Below, in pieces: positions 11,449-21,247 of a stretch of DNA of 64,000 nt. The stretch is from Aquatica leii. Lineage: Eukaryota > Arthropoda > Insecta > Coleoptera > Lampyridae. Position numbers and translations under genes: made by a program. Under the pieces are notes generated by a model. The model was not told the origin of the DNA, made no database searches, and worked only from the letters and a program-made list of their open reading frames with translations. The stretch is taken from NCBI GenBank assembly GCA_035610365.1, contig CM069434.1:125110895-125174894 (forward strand), written 5' to 3'. How positions within the stretch are numbered: the stretch's first letter is position 1; every line of letters begins with the position of its first letter.

Positions 11449-11719
11449 TTCACGTCTATCGCTAATGAAAAATATGTCTGGTACTAATGATGAGTTCAAA
11501 TCTACTTCAAGAGCTGGTTCAGCCATGACAAGTGTTTCTGATGACAGTCAGTACACAATTTTAAATCCTTATTCTCCAATTAGTAGTTATTCGGAACCAA
11601 CCGATTTGACATATACACGTAATGCCGAATTTCGTTCAATATGTTCGGAAGCAAATGATTTAACACCTCAAACAGAAAATGAAGAATTTCCTTCTATCTC
11701 AGATTTTTTAAATAATTAG
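9867..11719 (+). pseudogene. Harbinger MADF/Myb-like DNA-binding protein, two exons
   Basis: Exon 1 (9867-10017) starts ATGGACGTG and encodes the first helices of a MADF-type domain (NEEIENFI...HLCLFD...NIWKEIAQEL). It ends at a GTAAGT donor. Exon 2 starts after TTACATTACAG at 11015 and encodes the last helix (QWKTIRDGYMRFKRK), followed by a serine/glutamine-rich tail to a stop at 11719. Lesions are one extra A near 11030, a TAA at about 11096, a frameshift near 11205, and an expanded (GA)n tract coding Arg-Glu. In active Harbingers this partner binds subterminal DNA and brings in the transposase. The intron (10018-11014) contains the transposase's catalytic exon on the other strand. Confidence 0.82.
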
Positions 11720-12106
11720 TTTACTTAGTTAACTGACCTTCTCTACTATTATTATAAAGAAATAATTTTAATTAGCTTACCTTAATATTAAGAATAATTT
11801 CTCTTCGGGCGATATAGTCTCCCGCAATGTTTTTGGAGCAAGATCATCATAAAGTAAAGAGATTACAAAATTAAACTGGTTTTTATTTATACGGCAATAA
11901 CTTCTGAAAATGTGTTCACTATCATTTAAGTGTCTTTTTATCAAAGTTTGATAAGAGCCTTCTTCCAGTCTATTTAAGTACAATGGCAGTATAGGTTTTC
12001 TACTTAAGTAATAATACAATAATAAATCATCGTCGTCTTCTTCTTCTTGCAATAAAACTTGCATGATTTGATTATTCATAACTGTATATTGAAGACACAA
12101 CCGCAA
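10053..12106 (-). pseudogene. Harbinger (HARBI1-like) transposase, two exons
   Basis: Exon 1 (12106-11781) encodes the N-terminal region and ends at a GTAAGC donor. Exon 2 (10975-10053) begins after TTTGTTTCAG. Joining these sites keeps the frame through the conserved 'L-R-(F/Y)-x-A-T-G' segment. Exon 2 holds the DDE_Tnp_4 core: IDGKH (first Asp), ...AIDV, a GDKAFAL block (second Asp), RRVVENAFG (Glu) and the CCLHN motif. Lesions are a frameshift near 10917 and an in-frame TGA near 10637. The enzyme would cut and join the element's ends. The 805-bp intron (10976-11780) contains exon 2 of the opposite-strand MADF gene. Confidence 0.9.
11408..11445. repeat. (GA)n microsatellite within the MADF gene
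   Basis: About 19 GA repeats lie inside the second exon of the Harbinger MADF gene. They read as alternating Arg-Glu in the coding frame, so this is an expansion of a coding repeat. Confidence 0.95.
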
Positions 12107-12248
12107 TTTAGTGATGTTGCGACGTAACTGCAGTGCCTGCTGCCGGCTTTAGAATCTATACGACTGCAACTGAAGCCCGATAGCATTTGCTGTTGGACAT
12201 CTGCCGCTGCCGTTTGCCGTCTGCGCGTGGATCGGAATCATACCTTAA

Positions 12249-13573
12249 CGCTATCGTTTTCTTAGTAACGTCTTATACTTAGTCCATAGTTATGATTAGT
12301 GTGCGGATTTCTGGTATTGTATTACTGTTTTCGCAATAATTAGTATCAGCATTATAAATGGTATCAGGCAGTTAAAAATGCGTCTCGAAATAAACGAAAT
12401 ACAAGGAAAGCTGTTATTTAAAGTCATGTGTTATGCACTTTTTACTTTCTTTCAAGTATGAAGCATATTTTTTTATGTATTTTCTTTTTTTTTGTGCATT
12501 TTTCGATTACAAGGTCTAATTTTGAAAATCTGGTTTTATTTAAATCTTGTTTTTATTTCTTACTTCCGTAATTAATTGGATATAAAAAATTTTGAAATGT
12601 CAGGATTATCTGAATAAATAAAGTATTAGTCTGTTGGTATTCGACAATGCGATCTGAGATCTAATCTGCATAGTTTGACTTACGAATGGCGATTTTTAAT
12701 CGATTATATAAAGAATCGATTTTTGTATCCAATAAAACGATTTCTAAAATCGATTTTTCTGTGACAGATTTTTTTACTAATGGATTCAAAAATTTAAAGA
12801 ATCTATCTAGGTTCGCGAAGCATAATCATTCTACAATCAACTGTAATATGTAACAACAAAAAAGTAAGTTCTAATTTAAATACTTGCATAATAACCAAAA
12901 AAGAATTATTGTTCTTATGTTGATTATAAGTGTACATTAATTTTAATTGTTTAAGAATAAAATATTTAAAAACATATTGTCGAGATATTGATTTATTGAG
13001 AAGTTTTTTATAGATTCCTGAAAAAAAATCAATTATTGGAAACTTCGATTATTTTGCGTTTAAATTTTCCCTTTCGATTATAATCGATCGGATCTTTTTA
13101 AAAAAATCGGCAACCCTAGTTTAAGTTTATTCCAGCATTTATATGTACTATGTATGTATCGCTCTAATGTCGGTAAAATGGTTTTAAAAACGAGTTTAGA
13201 ATAAAAAATGGAAAATAAATTTGTGAAATTTATATTTAAAATACAAAATGATATTAAATGAATTAATTTTTTTAATGATTTATTTTTTATTATTTGTTTC
13301 AAACACATTAAGCACTCTATCAGGAGTTGTTTGCTGTAAGTAATGATCATTGCAGTGCATAACTGTATTGTTGATGATATTACTACAATTGTTTATATTT
13401 ATACCATAGGCTTGCACGCTTTTATTTAATACGTTTGGATAAATAGGTTATGAAGTTTTATTTGACAAATTGTTTGAAAAATATTATAAACTTTAGTATG
13501 TTCTGTATTCGACAACAATGTGCTAGTATTTTGCACAATTTTGTTTTAGTTTCTCGTACAGCTTTGATAATAT
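12249..13573. other. Intergenic, A+T-rich, no gene recognised
   Basis: No gene is visible. AATCGATT-type motifs cluster at 12690-12780 and 13060-13090. Near 13105-13120 the minus strand reads AGGGTTGCCGATTTTTTT, which resembles a hAT-type terminus, but no partner end was found. Confidence 0.5.
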
Positions 13574-14035
13574 TGTTACGTATTTATTATTAAAACTAAT
13601 TTATTTATAACGATTAAAAATACGTTTACTTAATCTCGAAATATGTACACTTTTAAATTAACCGAACTAATTAAATCTAATAATATTTATTGAAAACACT
13701 TACACGAATTTATGTATAACCGTTGTATAACTTAAGATAAGATAACGTCCTCGGATTTCACACTGTAAGTCACGTTCACTCGATTCGGTGTACACTGTTA
13801 TTTATTTAAAACTCCGCACGTGCTAATCACTTATTTATCTTCACTTGAATAATCTTCTTAATACTGCATGCATTCACATTCCAGCAATAACTGACCTACG
13901 ATTTCCATGTTCGGCATTTATAGACATCGGCGAATCCTTCTCGAATCCTTCTCGAACGTTCCCTACTTTTCGCTATATCTTCTAGACAGCTTCTAGAAGG
14001 CTCTTGCGTTTGTAAATAATTTCTCGAACGTTTCA
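13574..14035 (+). mobile_element. Solo LTR, heat-shock-element-rich family, copy 1
   Basis: A 462-bp unit starting TGTTACG and ending GTTTCA is flanked by ATAT on both sides (13570-13573 and 14036-14039). It aligns along most of its length with 18037-18647, which has the same ATAT duplication. That makes an LTR-type insertion with a 4-bp duplication likely. It carries TTC-TC-GAA-CG-TTC at 13949-13961, TTC-TA-GAA at 13991-13998 and a third TTC-TC-GAA-CG near 14021, i.e. heat-shock-element-like arrays. No internal coding part is attached. Confidence 0.75.
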
Positions 14036-14522
14036 ATATATATTACAATAAGATTATGCAATTCTTTTAAACTCGGAATAAAGAAAAAAATTGAATGAAC
14101 TGTAGAATAGCTGTAATTTTTTATGGTGAACGTTCCCTCTTCCGGAAAATATGTGAACTTTAAAAATTTGAAGCGATAAATGTTTCAACCAATCACAATT
14201 AGCAAGTACCATCCGCTTGAAAAAATGTCTACAATCAAAATTCCTTGATTGCGTTGGGTTTGTTTACATCTTTACCTCCTGTTTTCTGAAAAATTCGTAG
14301 TTATTCAGTACGTTTTTGTCAAGACTTTTTGAAACGCTGTTATTTGAACAAGTTAAGTCTATTCATAACATTTTTTAAGTGTAACCTTTGTAAGCTTAAC
14401 CTCAGTTATTACTTTAAATTCTGTATTTAATTCCAGCGTTAATTCTACGAACAACAGCTAATTTCTGATGGAGATTTTTACATTACTTACTTTCTGTATT
14501 GTTTCAGCTGTTATTTATCAAC

Positions 14523-14686
14523 ATGAAATCGAAATGGAAGAAAACCATTCATTTCGAAGCAAGAAACATTATTAAAAATGTTGTGAAGTTTTTCGATAAA
14601 TTCTCCCTTTAGAGAAGGCAACCGAACTAGCTGCTGTAGTAACGGGCAAATCAACCACATTTATAAAAAAATCTGGAGTGAATCGA
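14523..14686 (+). pseudogene. Helix-turn-helix N-terminal fragment of a transposase-like protein
   Basis: The first frame starts MKSKWKKTIHFEARN and runs into IIKNVVKFFDK. After a frameshift at about 14607 the reading continues LEKATELAAVVTGKS, then a stop. The layout (basic start, 'I..VV.FF', then 'A...T.KS') resembles N-termini of several arthropod transposase-like proteins that begin with a helix-turn-helix. It is not clear whether it belongs to the CACTA-like gene that follows or to another element. The remainder of 14036-15255 has no recognisable gene. A perfect 20-bp palindrome centred on ATAT lies at 14896-14915. Confidence 0.4.
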
Positions 14687-15255
14687 TAACAAGAAGTAAT
14701 GGAATTTTAAGATATCCCTCGAAGAAAAAAATAAGTATATACAATAAGTATACCATTTAAATATAAATAAATAATGCTCTTAAGATTTGTAACGTTTTAC
14801 TGACAATTTACCCAATATATGTTATTTTTAAGTAAATAACATTTAACCAAGATGCATAAAGTTGTACAATAGAAAGCTAAACGAAATAATAATAATTTGC
14901 ACAATATTGTGCAAAATTAACCAAAGAGAATATGGATCTAGATAACGTAACGCTATTAGACATTTAACATACCATTGGGTAAAAATACTTCAAGCATAGT
15001 TTTAAAAAAGTATCACAACATTGTGCAAAACTTTACTATTCGCTTTAGAACAGTTTTTAAACAAATTGTGATACGGTGCAATCTATTTGAAATATAAAAA
15101 TTGTTTATATATAATGAAAAAAAAAACTGTACAATTTAATCTACACAAATGAATGCAATAAAACTGCACAAATCGGTCTTGTCACTTTTTCAGACCCAAT
15201 TTGTGTACTTTTGATTAACAATTGTAGATAAAATATACAAAAATTTCTCTCTGTG

Positions 15256-15573
15256 TGTTAATATTGATGGTTTGCCACTGTCAAAAAGTTCTGGTAGCCA
15301 ATTATATCCAATTTTATGTAGTTTATTTCAAAATAGAAATGTCGTTAATGTTGTGAGTGTGTATCACGGAAACCAATAACCACACGACGCCAATATGTTT
15401 TTAAGAGATTTCATCCAAGAGGCAATTGATTCAACAACTCGAGGCTTAATTTATGACAGCATATACAAATTCAAAGTTAAGGCAATTATTTGTGATGCCC
15501 CAGAAAAATATTTTATCACCTACACTAAAAATCATAATGCTTACTATTCATGTCAAAAGCGCAGTGTCGAAGG
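15256..15573 (+). pseudogene. CACTA-like transposase, N-terminal piece
   Basis: The frame reads NIDGLPLSKSS, QLYPILC, VYHGN, then FLRDFIQEA and a VKAIICDAPEKYF..TKNHN block with a C-x2-x cysteine pair. This is the conserved first half of a transposase-like protein common in insect genomes. The frame carries a TAA in place of a conserved lysine after VYHGN (about 15379). It is cut at 15573 by the 5' LTR of a gypsy element. The codon at the break (GAAGG) is exactly the duplicated target site, and the frame resumes in the inverted piece ending at 17971. The exon boundary upstream of 15256 is uncertain. Confidence 0.75.
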
Positions 15574-15791
15574 TGTAGGTATACTTACTTAATAGTTCGC
15601 AAGAGTTTAGGTAATTCCAACGCACACTATGAACGCCCAATAGGGAAGCGCGGATGATTACAGGACGCTTTTTGACATTATTTTTTACGTACGATGAACG
15701 CGGCTAGTAAACTGTGTAGTTTTACTTTTAAACATTAATCACTGTATTCTTTTAGAGACAATAAAAGATTCTATGAACCCGATACATAACA
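15574..15791 (+). mobile_element. Ty3/gypsy 5' LTR (intact copy)
   Basis: This 218-bp LTR runs from TGTAGGTATACTTACTTAAT to GATACATAACA. It is preceded by GAAGG (15569-15573) and followed by AAATTGGCGACGAGAATGG, a primer-binding-site-like sequence whose complement ends CGTCGCCA as in serine tRNAs. It matches the inverted LTR at 17977-19471 once that copy's two insertions are removed, so it serves as their empty-site reference. Confidence 0.9.
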
Positions 15792-15792
15792 A

Positions 15793-15811
15793 AATTGGCG
15801 ACGAGAATGGT
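15793..15811 (+). promoter_or_regulatory. Primer-binding site of the gypsy element
   Basis: ATTGGCGACGAGAATGG directly follows the LTR. It is complementary to a 3' end ...CTCGTCGCCA. Priming by a serine tRNA is plausible for Mag-like gypsy elements but was not checked. Confidence 0.6.
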
Positions 15812-15876
15812 AGAATGGATTGGCGAAGAAAGAAAATAGCTGAAACGAATACTTATCAACTTCTAACAACAAGAAA

Positions 15877-17360
15877 ATGGCCGATGTAAGTGATTTAGTT
15901 AACTTTCTAAACACATTTGTCACAAATCTCCAAACAATACAAATTCCTGCTCCCGATTCGTCCTTACCACATCCTTCAACTTCAACTAATACCAAATATA
16001 CTCTTTGCTAATACAAATGATGTGCTTTTATCACAATCAGTACGATTCGAACCTTTTAACGATGAAGTCGAATTATTTACCACACAGACAACGACTCAAA
16101 ATTTTCTTTTCTATCAAACAGCTAACAGCTGAATCTAACGAAGGTGAAATAGCAAGAACTAAAGTACTAATAAATTGCCTAGGCAGCAAACATTATCAAT
16201 TATTATGTAGCCTTACTGCACCAGAGTTACCCTCAACAAAAAAGTATAACAAATTAATTAAGATATTAGAAGATCACCTTTGTCCGAAACCTATTACTCT
16301 AATTGAACAACATAAATTTCTATCTAAATTTCAATCTTCCTCGAAAACAATTATACAATATATCGCTAGCTTAAAACAACTCACAGTCACATGTAATTTT
16401 AATTGCCCAAATACAAACAGTGGGAAATCAATCAGTGAAACTGTACTACGAGCACAATTTATCCGTGGCATCAATGATAATTCTATTCGAGAAAAACTAC
16501 TACAGGACTTACATTTGGAAAAGCAACTGAAATAGCATTAGCTATGGAAGCTTCTCGTGCAGGAAACCGCATAATATCAAATACAAATAGTGCGCACATA
16601 AATCGAATTTCAAAGACAGAAGATGCCGAGCACTCAAGACAGTATCGTGGCAATTTCCGAAGTCACTCTCGTAATCGATCTAAATCTCGCAATAAAATAG
16701 ATTATGATGCATTAGGCATTGGAAACTTATGCATTAGATGCGCAAGGGACAACCACAAAGTTACAGAGTGCAAAATTCCAAAATATAAACTGAAACGCAA
16801 CGAATGTAAAGAAACAGGTCACGTACAGAAAGTTTGCATATATACATTAACACAAAAAAAGAAGAAAACATCTAAACAAATTCATAATATAGACAATTGT
16901 GAAGAAGGAGATAACTCTCAAATTATGGTACAGCAAATACATATGGGCTCAGAAGATAGAAAATTCATTTTTCCAATTCAAATATGCTCCCAAACAATTA
17001 ATTTTGAAGTTAATTCAGGCAGTCCAGTCACCATAATCAATAAAAAAGAATTCGATAGGCTCAACGTCAAAGACAAACTTACACCTTCAAAAATTACCTT
17101 CAAAACCTATACAGGGGAAATTTTTAAACCAATTTGAGAGGCAACAGTAAAAGTAATATACAAAAATCGGAGTACACAATTGCTATTATATGTAATCAAC
17201 AAACCCGTGGCAAATATAATGAGTAGAAAATGAATGGAACCTTTGGGACTGACCATACAACAAATTAGAGAAGTTCAATAATCCGATGAGAATTACGTTA
17301 AGAAACATCGTGAAGAAAATCTTCAACTCCTTCGCTGATCTATTTGAAAAGAAAATATGA
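15877..17360 (+). pseudogene. Ty3/gypsy gag and protease, broken
   Basis: Gag starts at MADVSDLVNF (15877) and shifts frame near 16010. It continues FEPFNDEVE...., a capsid-like helical region (VLINCLG..HYQLL, then EDHLCPKP, QFIRGI), then an arginine-serine stretch (RNRSKSRN) and two zinc knuckles (CIRCARDNHKVTEC, and a second ending GHVQKVC). Protease follows with FEVNSGSPVTII near 16998-17033, where the catalytic Asp of the D(S/T)G triad is Asn. After a TGA at 17137 the reading goes on to FADLFEKKI near 17330-17357, the protease/RT linker, and ends there at the inversion breakpoint. Confidence 0.88.
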
Positions 17361-17499
17361 CATGAGATTTTTCTTCAATAGAAAACACTTTCCTATTTCT
17401 TTTCAACATGATAACGCATAAATGCACGACCTAATCAAAACCAAGCTATGTGACCAAGCTGTCACTCACGCAGTCATTTAAACATTCGGATTCGGAAAC

Positions 17500-17796
17500 G
17501 TTCGGATGAGGTGGGAGAAAGTGTGTAGGTAACAATACGCCTAAATACATATTCCTTCAATGCTTATCAATAAGATAAATATCGTTCGTATTGTTTTGTT
17601 GGGACAAGAAGCGGTTGGTCGTTATAGTCGATGAATATCGATCAAGTTTCGTCGTTGTAAGCGATACGTCGCTGTATCCGATGTTGTTATAGGCGGTATG
17701 TTTACTGAATAGTTAGAGACTCGGGGGGACCTTACAATCTGGCTGTAATAACCGATCGGTCGTTGTAAACGATGTCGTTATAATCGGTTTCCACTG
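17500..17796 (-). mobile_element. pogo-like (Tc1/mariner) terminal fragment
   Basis: On the minus strand the sequence after TA (17798-17797) reads CAGTGGAAACCGATTATAAC, followed by repeated 'TATAACGAC' and 'ACAACGAC' motifs to about 17600. This is typical of pogo/Tigger-type ends and their subterminal repeats. The other end was not found, so the fragment is truncated, probably at the inversion breakpoint between 17360 and 17560. It interrupts the transposase just after the CLGV motif. Confidence 0.6.
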
Positions 17797-17798
17797 TA

Positions 17799-17971
17799 CT
17801 CCTAAACATATCAAACGCATATAATCAAGAGGAATGTCAAAATTTGGTATAGATTTAATCAATGATGTACCCACATGATGTTCTTTTTGTTGTTTAGACC
17901 TGAAGTTCTCATTTGCTCTTAACGTAAGGTTATCAGTATCCAAAAAACACATTCGATTATTAATATAATTA
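17799..17971 (-). pseudogene. CACTA-like transposase, middle piece (inverted)
   Basis: On the minus strand the frame starts NYINNRM immediately after the GAAGG target duplication. It continues LDTDNLTLR, HHVGTSLI and then FDIPLDYMRLICLGV, the most conserved block of this family. It is truncated at a TA dinucleotide, where a pogo-like transposon end begins. Because the block must follow the 15256-15573 piece, its opposite orientation shows that this flank was inverted with the gypsy 3' half. Confidence 0.8.
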
Positions 17972-18036
17972 CCTTCTGTTATGTATAGGGTTCATAGAAT
18001 CTTTTATTATCTCTAAAAGAATACAGTGATTAATAT

Positions 18037-18647
18037 TGTTGTGGATTTTATTATTATTGCTAATTTATTTAAACGACTAAAAATATTTTTAGTTATACTA
18101 GAAATATGTACACTTGTAAATTAACCGAACTAATGAAATCTAATAATATTTAATAAAAACGCTTACACTAATTAAGATAAGATAAAGTCCGCGGATAGCT
18201 TCACACTTGTTTACACTAAAAATCACGTACGAGATTATTCCCTGTATATTTATGTACACACACGCGACTTATTTATTTCAACTTCAATAATCTTCTTAAT
18301 ACTGCTGTATTCGCATTTCGGCAAGAACTGACCTACGATTTGTCTCTTCGGTATTTATACACATTCGGAAATCCTTCTCGAGTGTTCCCTATCTTTCGGT
18401 ATATCTTCTAGAACAGGGGTTTCCAACTTATGAGTGACCGAAAGCCGCCATTAGATTCATGGAGTAAATAGGGGGCCGCATCCGCACAGGTATATATTTA
18501 TATAGCTACTATTAATGAAAGCCGCGGGCCGCATGCAGGAAAGCCGCGGGCCGCATGCGGGCCGCGTGTTGGAAATCCCTGTCCTAGAAGATGGATAACA
18601 ACTTCCAAAAGGCTCTTGAATTTGCAGATAACTTCTCGAACGTTTCC
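18037..18647 (+). mobile_element. Solo LTR, same family as 13574-14035, copy 2
   Basis: It starts TGTTGTGG and ends CGTTTCC, with ATAT at 18033-18036 and 18648-18651. It aligns to the solo LTR at 13574. The 5' gypsy LTR shows the unoccupied site (complement reading TTAATGTTTAAAAG). It contains the hAT MITE at 18414-18581. Confidence 0.82.
18414..18581. mobile_element. 168-bp hAT MITE
   Basis: Ends are CAGGGGTTTCCAAC and, reverse-complemented on the right, CAGGGATTTCCAAC. The 8-bp flanks are TTCTAGAA (18406-18413) and TCCTAGAA (18582-18589), a hAT-size duplication with one mismatch. The interior is GC-rich with repeated GGGCCGCATG motifs and no coding capacity. Confidence 0.88.
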
Positions 18648-18726
18648 ATATTTAAAAGTAAAACTACACAGTTTACTAGCCGCGTTCATCGTACGTAAAA
18701 AATAATGTCAAAAAGCGTCGTGTAAT

Positions 18727-19381
18727 CATTGAACTATATTATGAACTGGAAGGGCGACAGCCGAGTGAGATTTGAAGCTTATTCCGGCGAGACAGAGAAA
18801 GCGATATTTATGGGAACCCGTCTTTTTCTATCGCGCTATTTTAAATGGCAACAAAACTGAATAAATTATTATATATTCTTATTTTATGTGCTCTACTCTA
18901 TTCGCAATTAATAAATGGAGATTTAAATTATTAGTAAGTATAGGTATAATCCCTTTATATTAGGTAAATGAATTATGGGTTCATTATCTTAATAAATGGC
19001 AATAATATTTGTATGTACTAATGTTAGTTTTCATGACTAAAGTTAAATGGTTTTAATAAGAAATCGTTTGATATTTCATGTCTTCAATTTTAACATGCAC
19101 AATACATAACCATTGTTTAAATGTTTACTATCAAATCACACTTGCAAAGAGTTTTCAAAACTTAAAATTTTTAATAAATTCATACACAACTTCCAACTTT
19201 ACTTAACGACACAAATCAACGATTAACAAATAACAAATTCAACTTTTCACACATAACCAAACACAAGCCAAAGTGAGATAGATTTCCCTAAAACTATCTA
19301 TCTCTTTCTATAACAGTTGGCTTCACTTGAGATCGCCTGTATACAATTGGAGATGCCATTCCAGTTCATAATATAGTTATG
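18727..19381. mobile_element. 655-bp P-superfamily-like nonautonomous element
   Basis: The left end reads CATTGAACTATATTATGAAC and the reverse-complemented right end CATAACTATATTATGAAC. The 8-bp flanks are CGTGTAAT (18719-18726) and CCTGTAAT (19382-19389), and the intact LTR at 15650-15670 has a single CCTGTAAT (complement) at the same point. CAT ends with an 8-bp duplication are P-like. No coding frame is present inside. Confidence 0.75.
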
Positions 19382-19817
19382 CCTGTAATCCTCCGCGTTT
19401 CCCTATTGGGTGTTGATTGTGTGCGTTGGAACTACCGAAACTCTTGCGAACTATTAAGTAAGTATACTACAACTCTGCCTCACATAATACAAAAAAAATT
19501 AATATTAAGCAATACATCTACAGAAAGGTTTAAACAAAAATTGTAAGGTAAACTAATAAATTTAACACAAATAATATTTCTTTCACTTTCACTTATTTCA
19601 CTTAACATCGTAGGATTTCATCTACTTTGGAACAATTCGAAAACGAGCAGATCGACGAACTACTGGTTCAGACTAGACGTGTATGTTCCATTTCCTGATG
19701 TACTTGTTGTTTGGGCGGCAATGCTTACAGTAGCGGGAGATTGAGGCAATTCATCTTCTTTAACATCATGGTCTGATGTTGGTGTCGGCGAGTTTTCGAA
19801 TTCAGCTTGATCGTTTT

Positions 19818-20940
19818 TTATACAGGTGTTTGTGATGTTGTCATATTGGGATTGAAATAGTGGATTATGGGTGGTTTGTTAGAAAAGGTTACAGATTTAG
19901 GAATTTCTAATGGTTTCTGTGAAACTGTACAGGTGCGTAATTGATCTATGTGCCTTTTTAGAGTATACCCATTATCTGATTCAATAGTATAATGTAATTT
20001 CCCAAGTTTCTCTTTCACAACTCCGTACTTCCATTTTTCACCTAGGTAATTACGTGCAGCTACTCTCTCGTACCGATAATTGGTTGCGTACAGGTGATGG
20101 TTGTTCAGCATGGTTCCGGGTTGCTTCTTGTGGTCGAATAATATCTAATGGTGTTTTAATATTGTAACCAAGAAATTTCTGAGCTGGTGAAAAAACCTTC
20201 TGCTGTTGGAGTTGCTCTCCATCTGAATAATATTTCATGTAATTTCTCGTGGGTTGAATATTTAGAATCCTTTAATGAGTTTAGCTTTTCTTTTAGTATT
20301 CTTACGGCTCTCTCTGCCTGACCATTAGTTGCTGGGTGATTTGGTGCTGTTAGGAGTTGTTTTATTCCGTAGATCTTGCAAAAAGATGTTTATCGATTGG
20401 ATGTAAAAATGGCGGCGTTATCATGACATGACATGAAGATTTCGGGCCACTTGGAAAAAGCATCCATGACAACAAAATAATAGTAAACGTCTTTTGGGCC
20501 GGCATAATCAATGTGTAATCGATTCCATGGTTTACTTGGTTTATCCCAGACATGGGTTGGAACTTTTGGTGGATTTGATTGTAATTGTACGCATACTGAG
20601 CAACTTTTGCTAATAGTTGTATGTCCTTGTCTGTTTTTGGCCAATATACATGACGTCGAGCTAACATCTTCATTCTAACAATGCCTTTGTGAGTAGAATG
20701 TAGTTCTTGTAGAATTTTTGGTCGTAGCGTATCTGGTATAAAAACTCTGTTTCCTCGCATTATGATTCCCTTATGGATCGAATATTCTGGATCTCGTTTT
20801 TCTACTCCATAGAGTGATTTAAGTAGTGTCTTAGTCTCAGGATCTTCCTTTGTTTCGCAAACAATGTCACTATAGAGTAAGTTGTTTGTTTCGATTACAT
20901 TAATAGTTTCAGTGTAGAATACAGTTTCGTTATCTTCCAT
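19818..20940 (-). pseudogene. gypsy integrase
   Basis: The zinc-binding H2C2 region (HSTHKGIVRMKMLARRHVYWP, then the C..C pair after a frameshift at about 20600) precedes NRLHIDYAGP, the first catalytic Asp. A DAFSKWPEIF block follows. After a gap of broken frame near 20250-20360, the C-terminal region (20111-19818) reads ARNYLGEKWKYGVV.EKLGKLHYTI and KRHIDQLR, the SH3-like tail of gypsy integrases. Several frameshifts make it nonfunctional. Confidence 0.87.
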
Positions 20941-21247
20941 TGCAACATATTCTAAGAAATAAGTAGTCAGCGTTAGCGTTTAATTCTGATTTTCTATGCT
21001 GGATTGTATAGTCGAAGGCGCTTAGGAATGATGCGTATCGAATAAGACGTGAAGCGGACATTTCTGGAAGTTTCTTTTGAGGCGAAAATATGTGCACAAG
21101 AGACTTGTTATCGCAAATCAACGTAAATTTACGACCGTAGAGATAATTGTAAAGCTTTTGAATGGACCAATAAACGGCTGTTGCCTCCCTATCTAATTGC
21201 GAGTATTGCTGTTCGGTTGGTGTAAAGGCTCTTGAAATGAATGCCAC
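20930..21247 (-). pseudogene. gypsy RNase H
   Basis: The region reads MAFISRAFTPTEQQYSQLDREATAVYWSIQKLYNYLYGR, i.e. the E-A block of RT-linked RNase H. The FTLICDNKSL catalytic Asp segment and the tether with RYASFLSAFDYTIQHR follow. It is continuous with RT upstream and integrase downstream in the same orientation. Confidence 0.88.

Larger units (their letters stand above)
9723..12245. mobile_element. PIF/Harbinger DNA transposon, complete ends
   Basis: The left end begins AGGTGCGATTCCGATCCACG. The reverse complement of the right end begins AGGTATGATTCCGATCCACG, and the match continues as G(C)AGACGGCA, giving about 32 bp of terminal inverted repeat. The element is flanked by the trinucleotide TAA at 9720-9722 and 12246-12248, the typical PIF/Harbinger target duplication. 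Inside are a DDE transposase gene (minus) and a MADF/Myb-type DNA-binding gene (plus), the usual two-gene set. Both genes are inactivated by point lesions, so this is a full-length fossil copy of 2523 bp. Confidence 0.93.
17977..19471 (-). mobile_element. Ty3/gypsy 3' LTR, inverted, with two nested insertions
   Basis: On the minus strand this is the same LTR as 15574-15791: it starts TGTAGTATACTTACTTAATA at 19471 and ends CATAACA at 17977. It is followed by GAAGG (complement of 17972-17976), the partner of the duplication beside the 5' LTR. Removing 18037-18647 plus 4 bp and 18727-19381 plus 8 bp leaves about 217 bp, in agreement with the intact LTR. Confidence 0.9.

Noticed and set aside
12640..13125. 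A hAT MITE ending in the AGGGTTGCCGATTTTTTT-like right end
   Set aside because: No matching left end or 8-bp duplication was found.
14896..14915. Perfect 20-bp palindrome TTTGCACAATATTGTGCAAA as an operator or origin
   Set aside because: It stands alone in A+T-rich DNA where such palindromes occur by chance, with similar imperfect ones nearby but no pattern.
18498..18689. 63-codon minus-strand frame with RGFP repeats
   Set aside because: It is a translation of the GC-rich interior of the hAT MITE.
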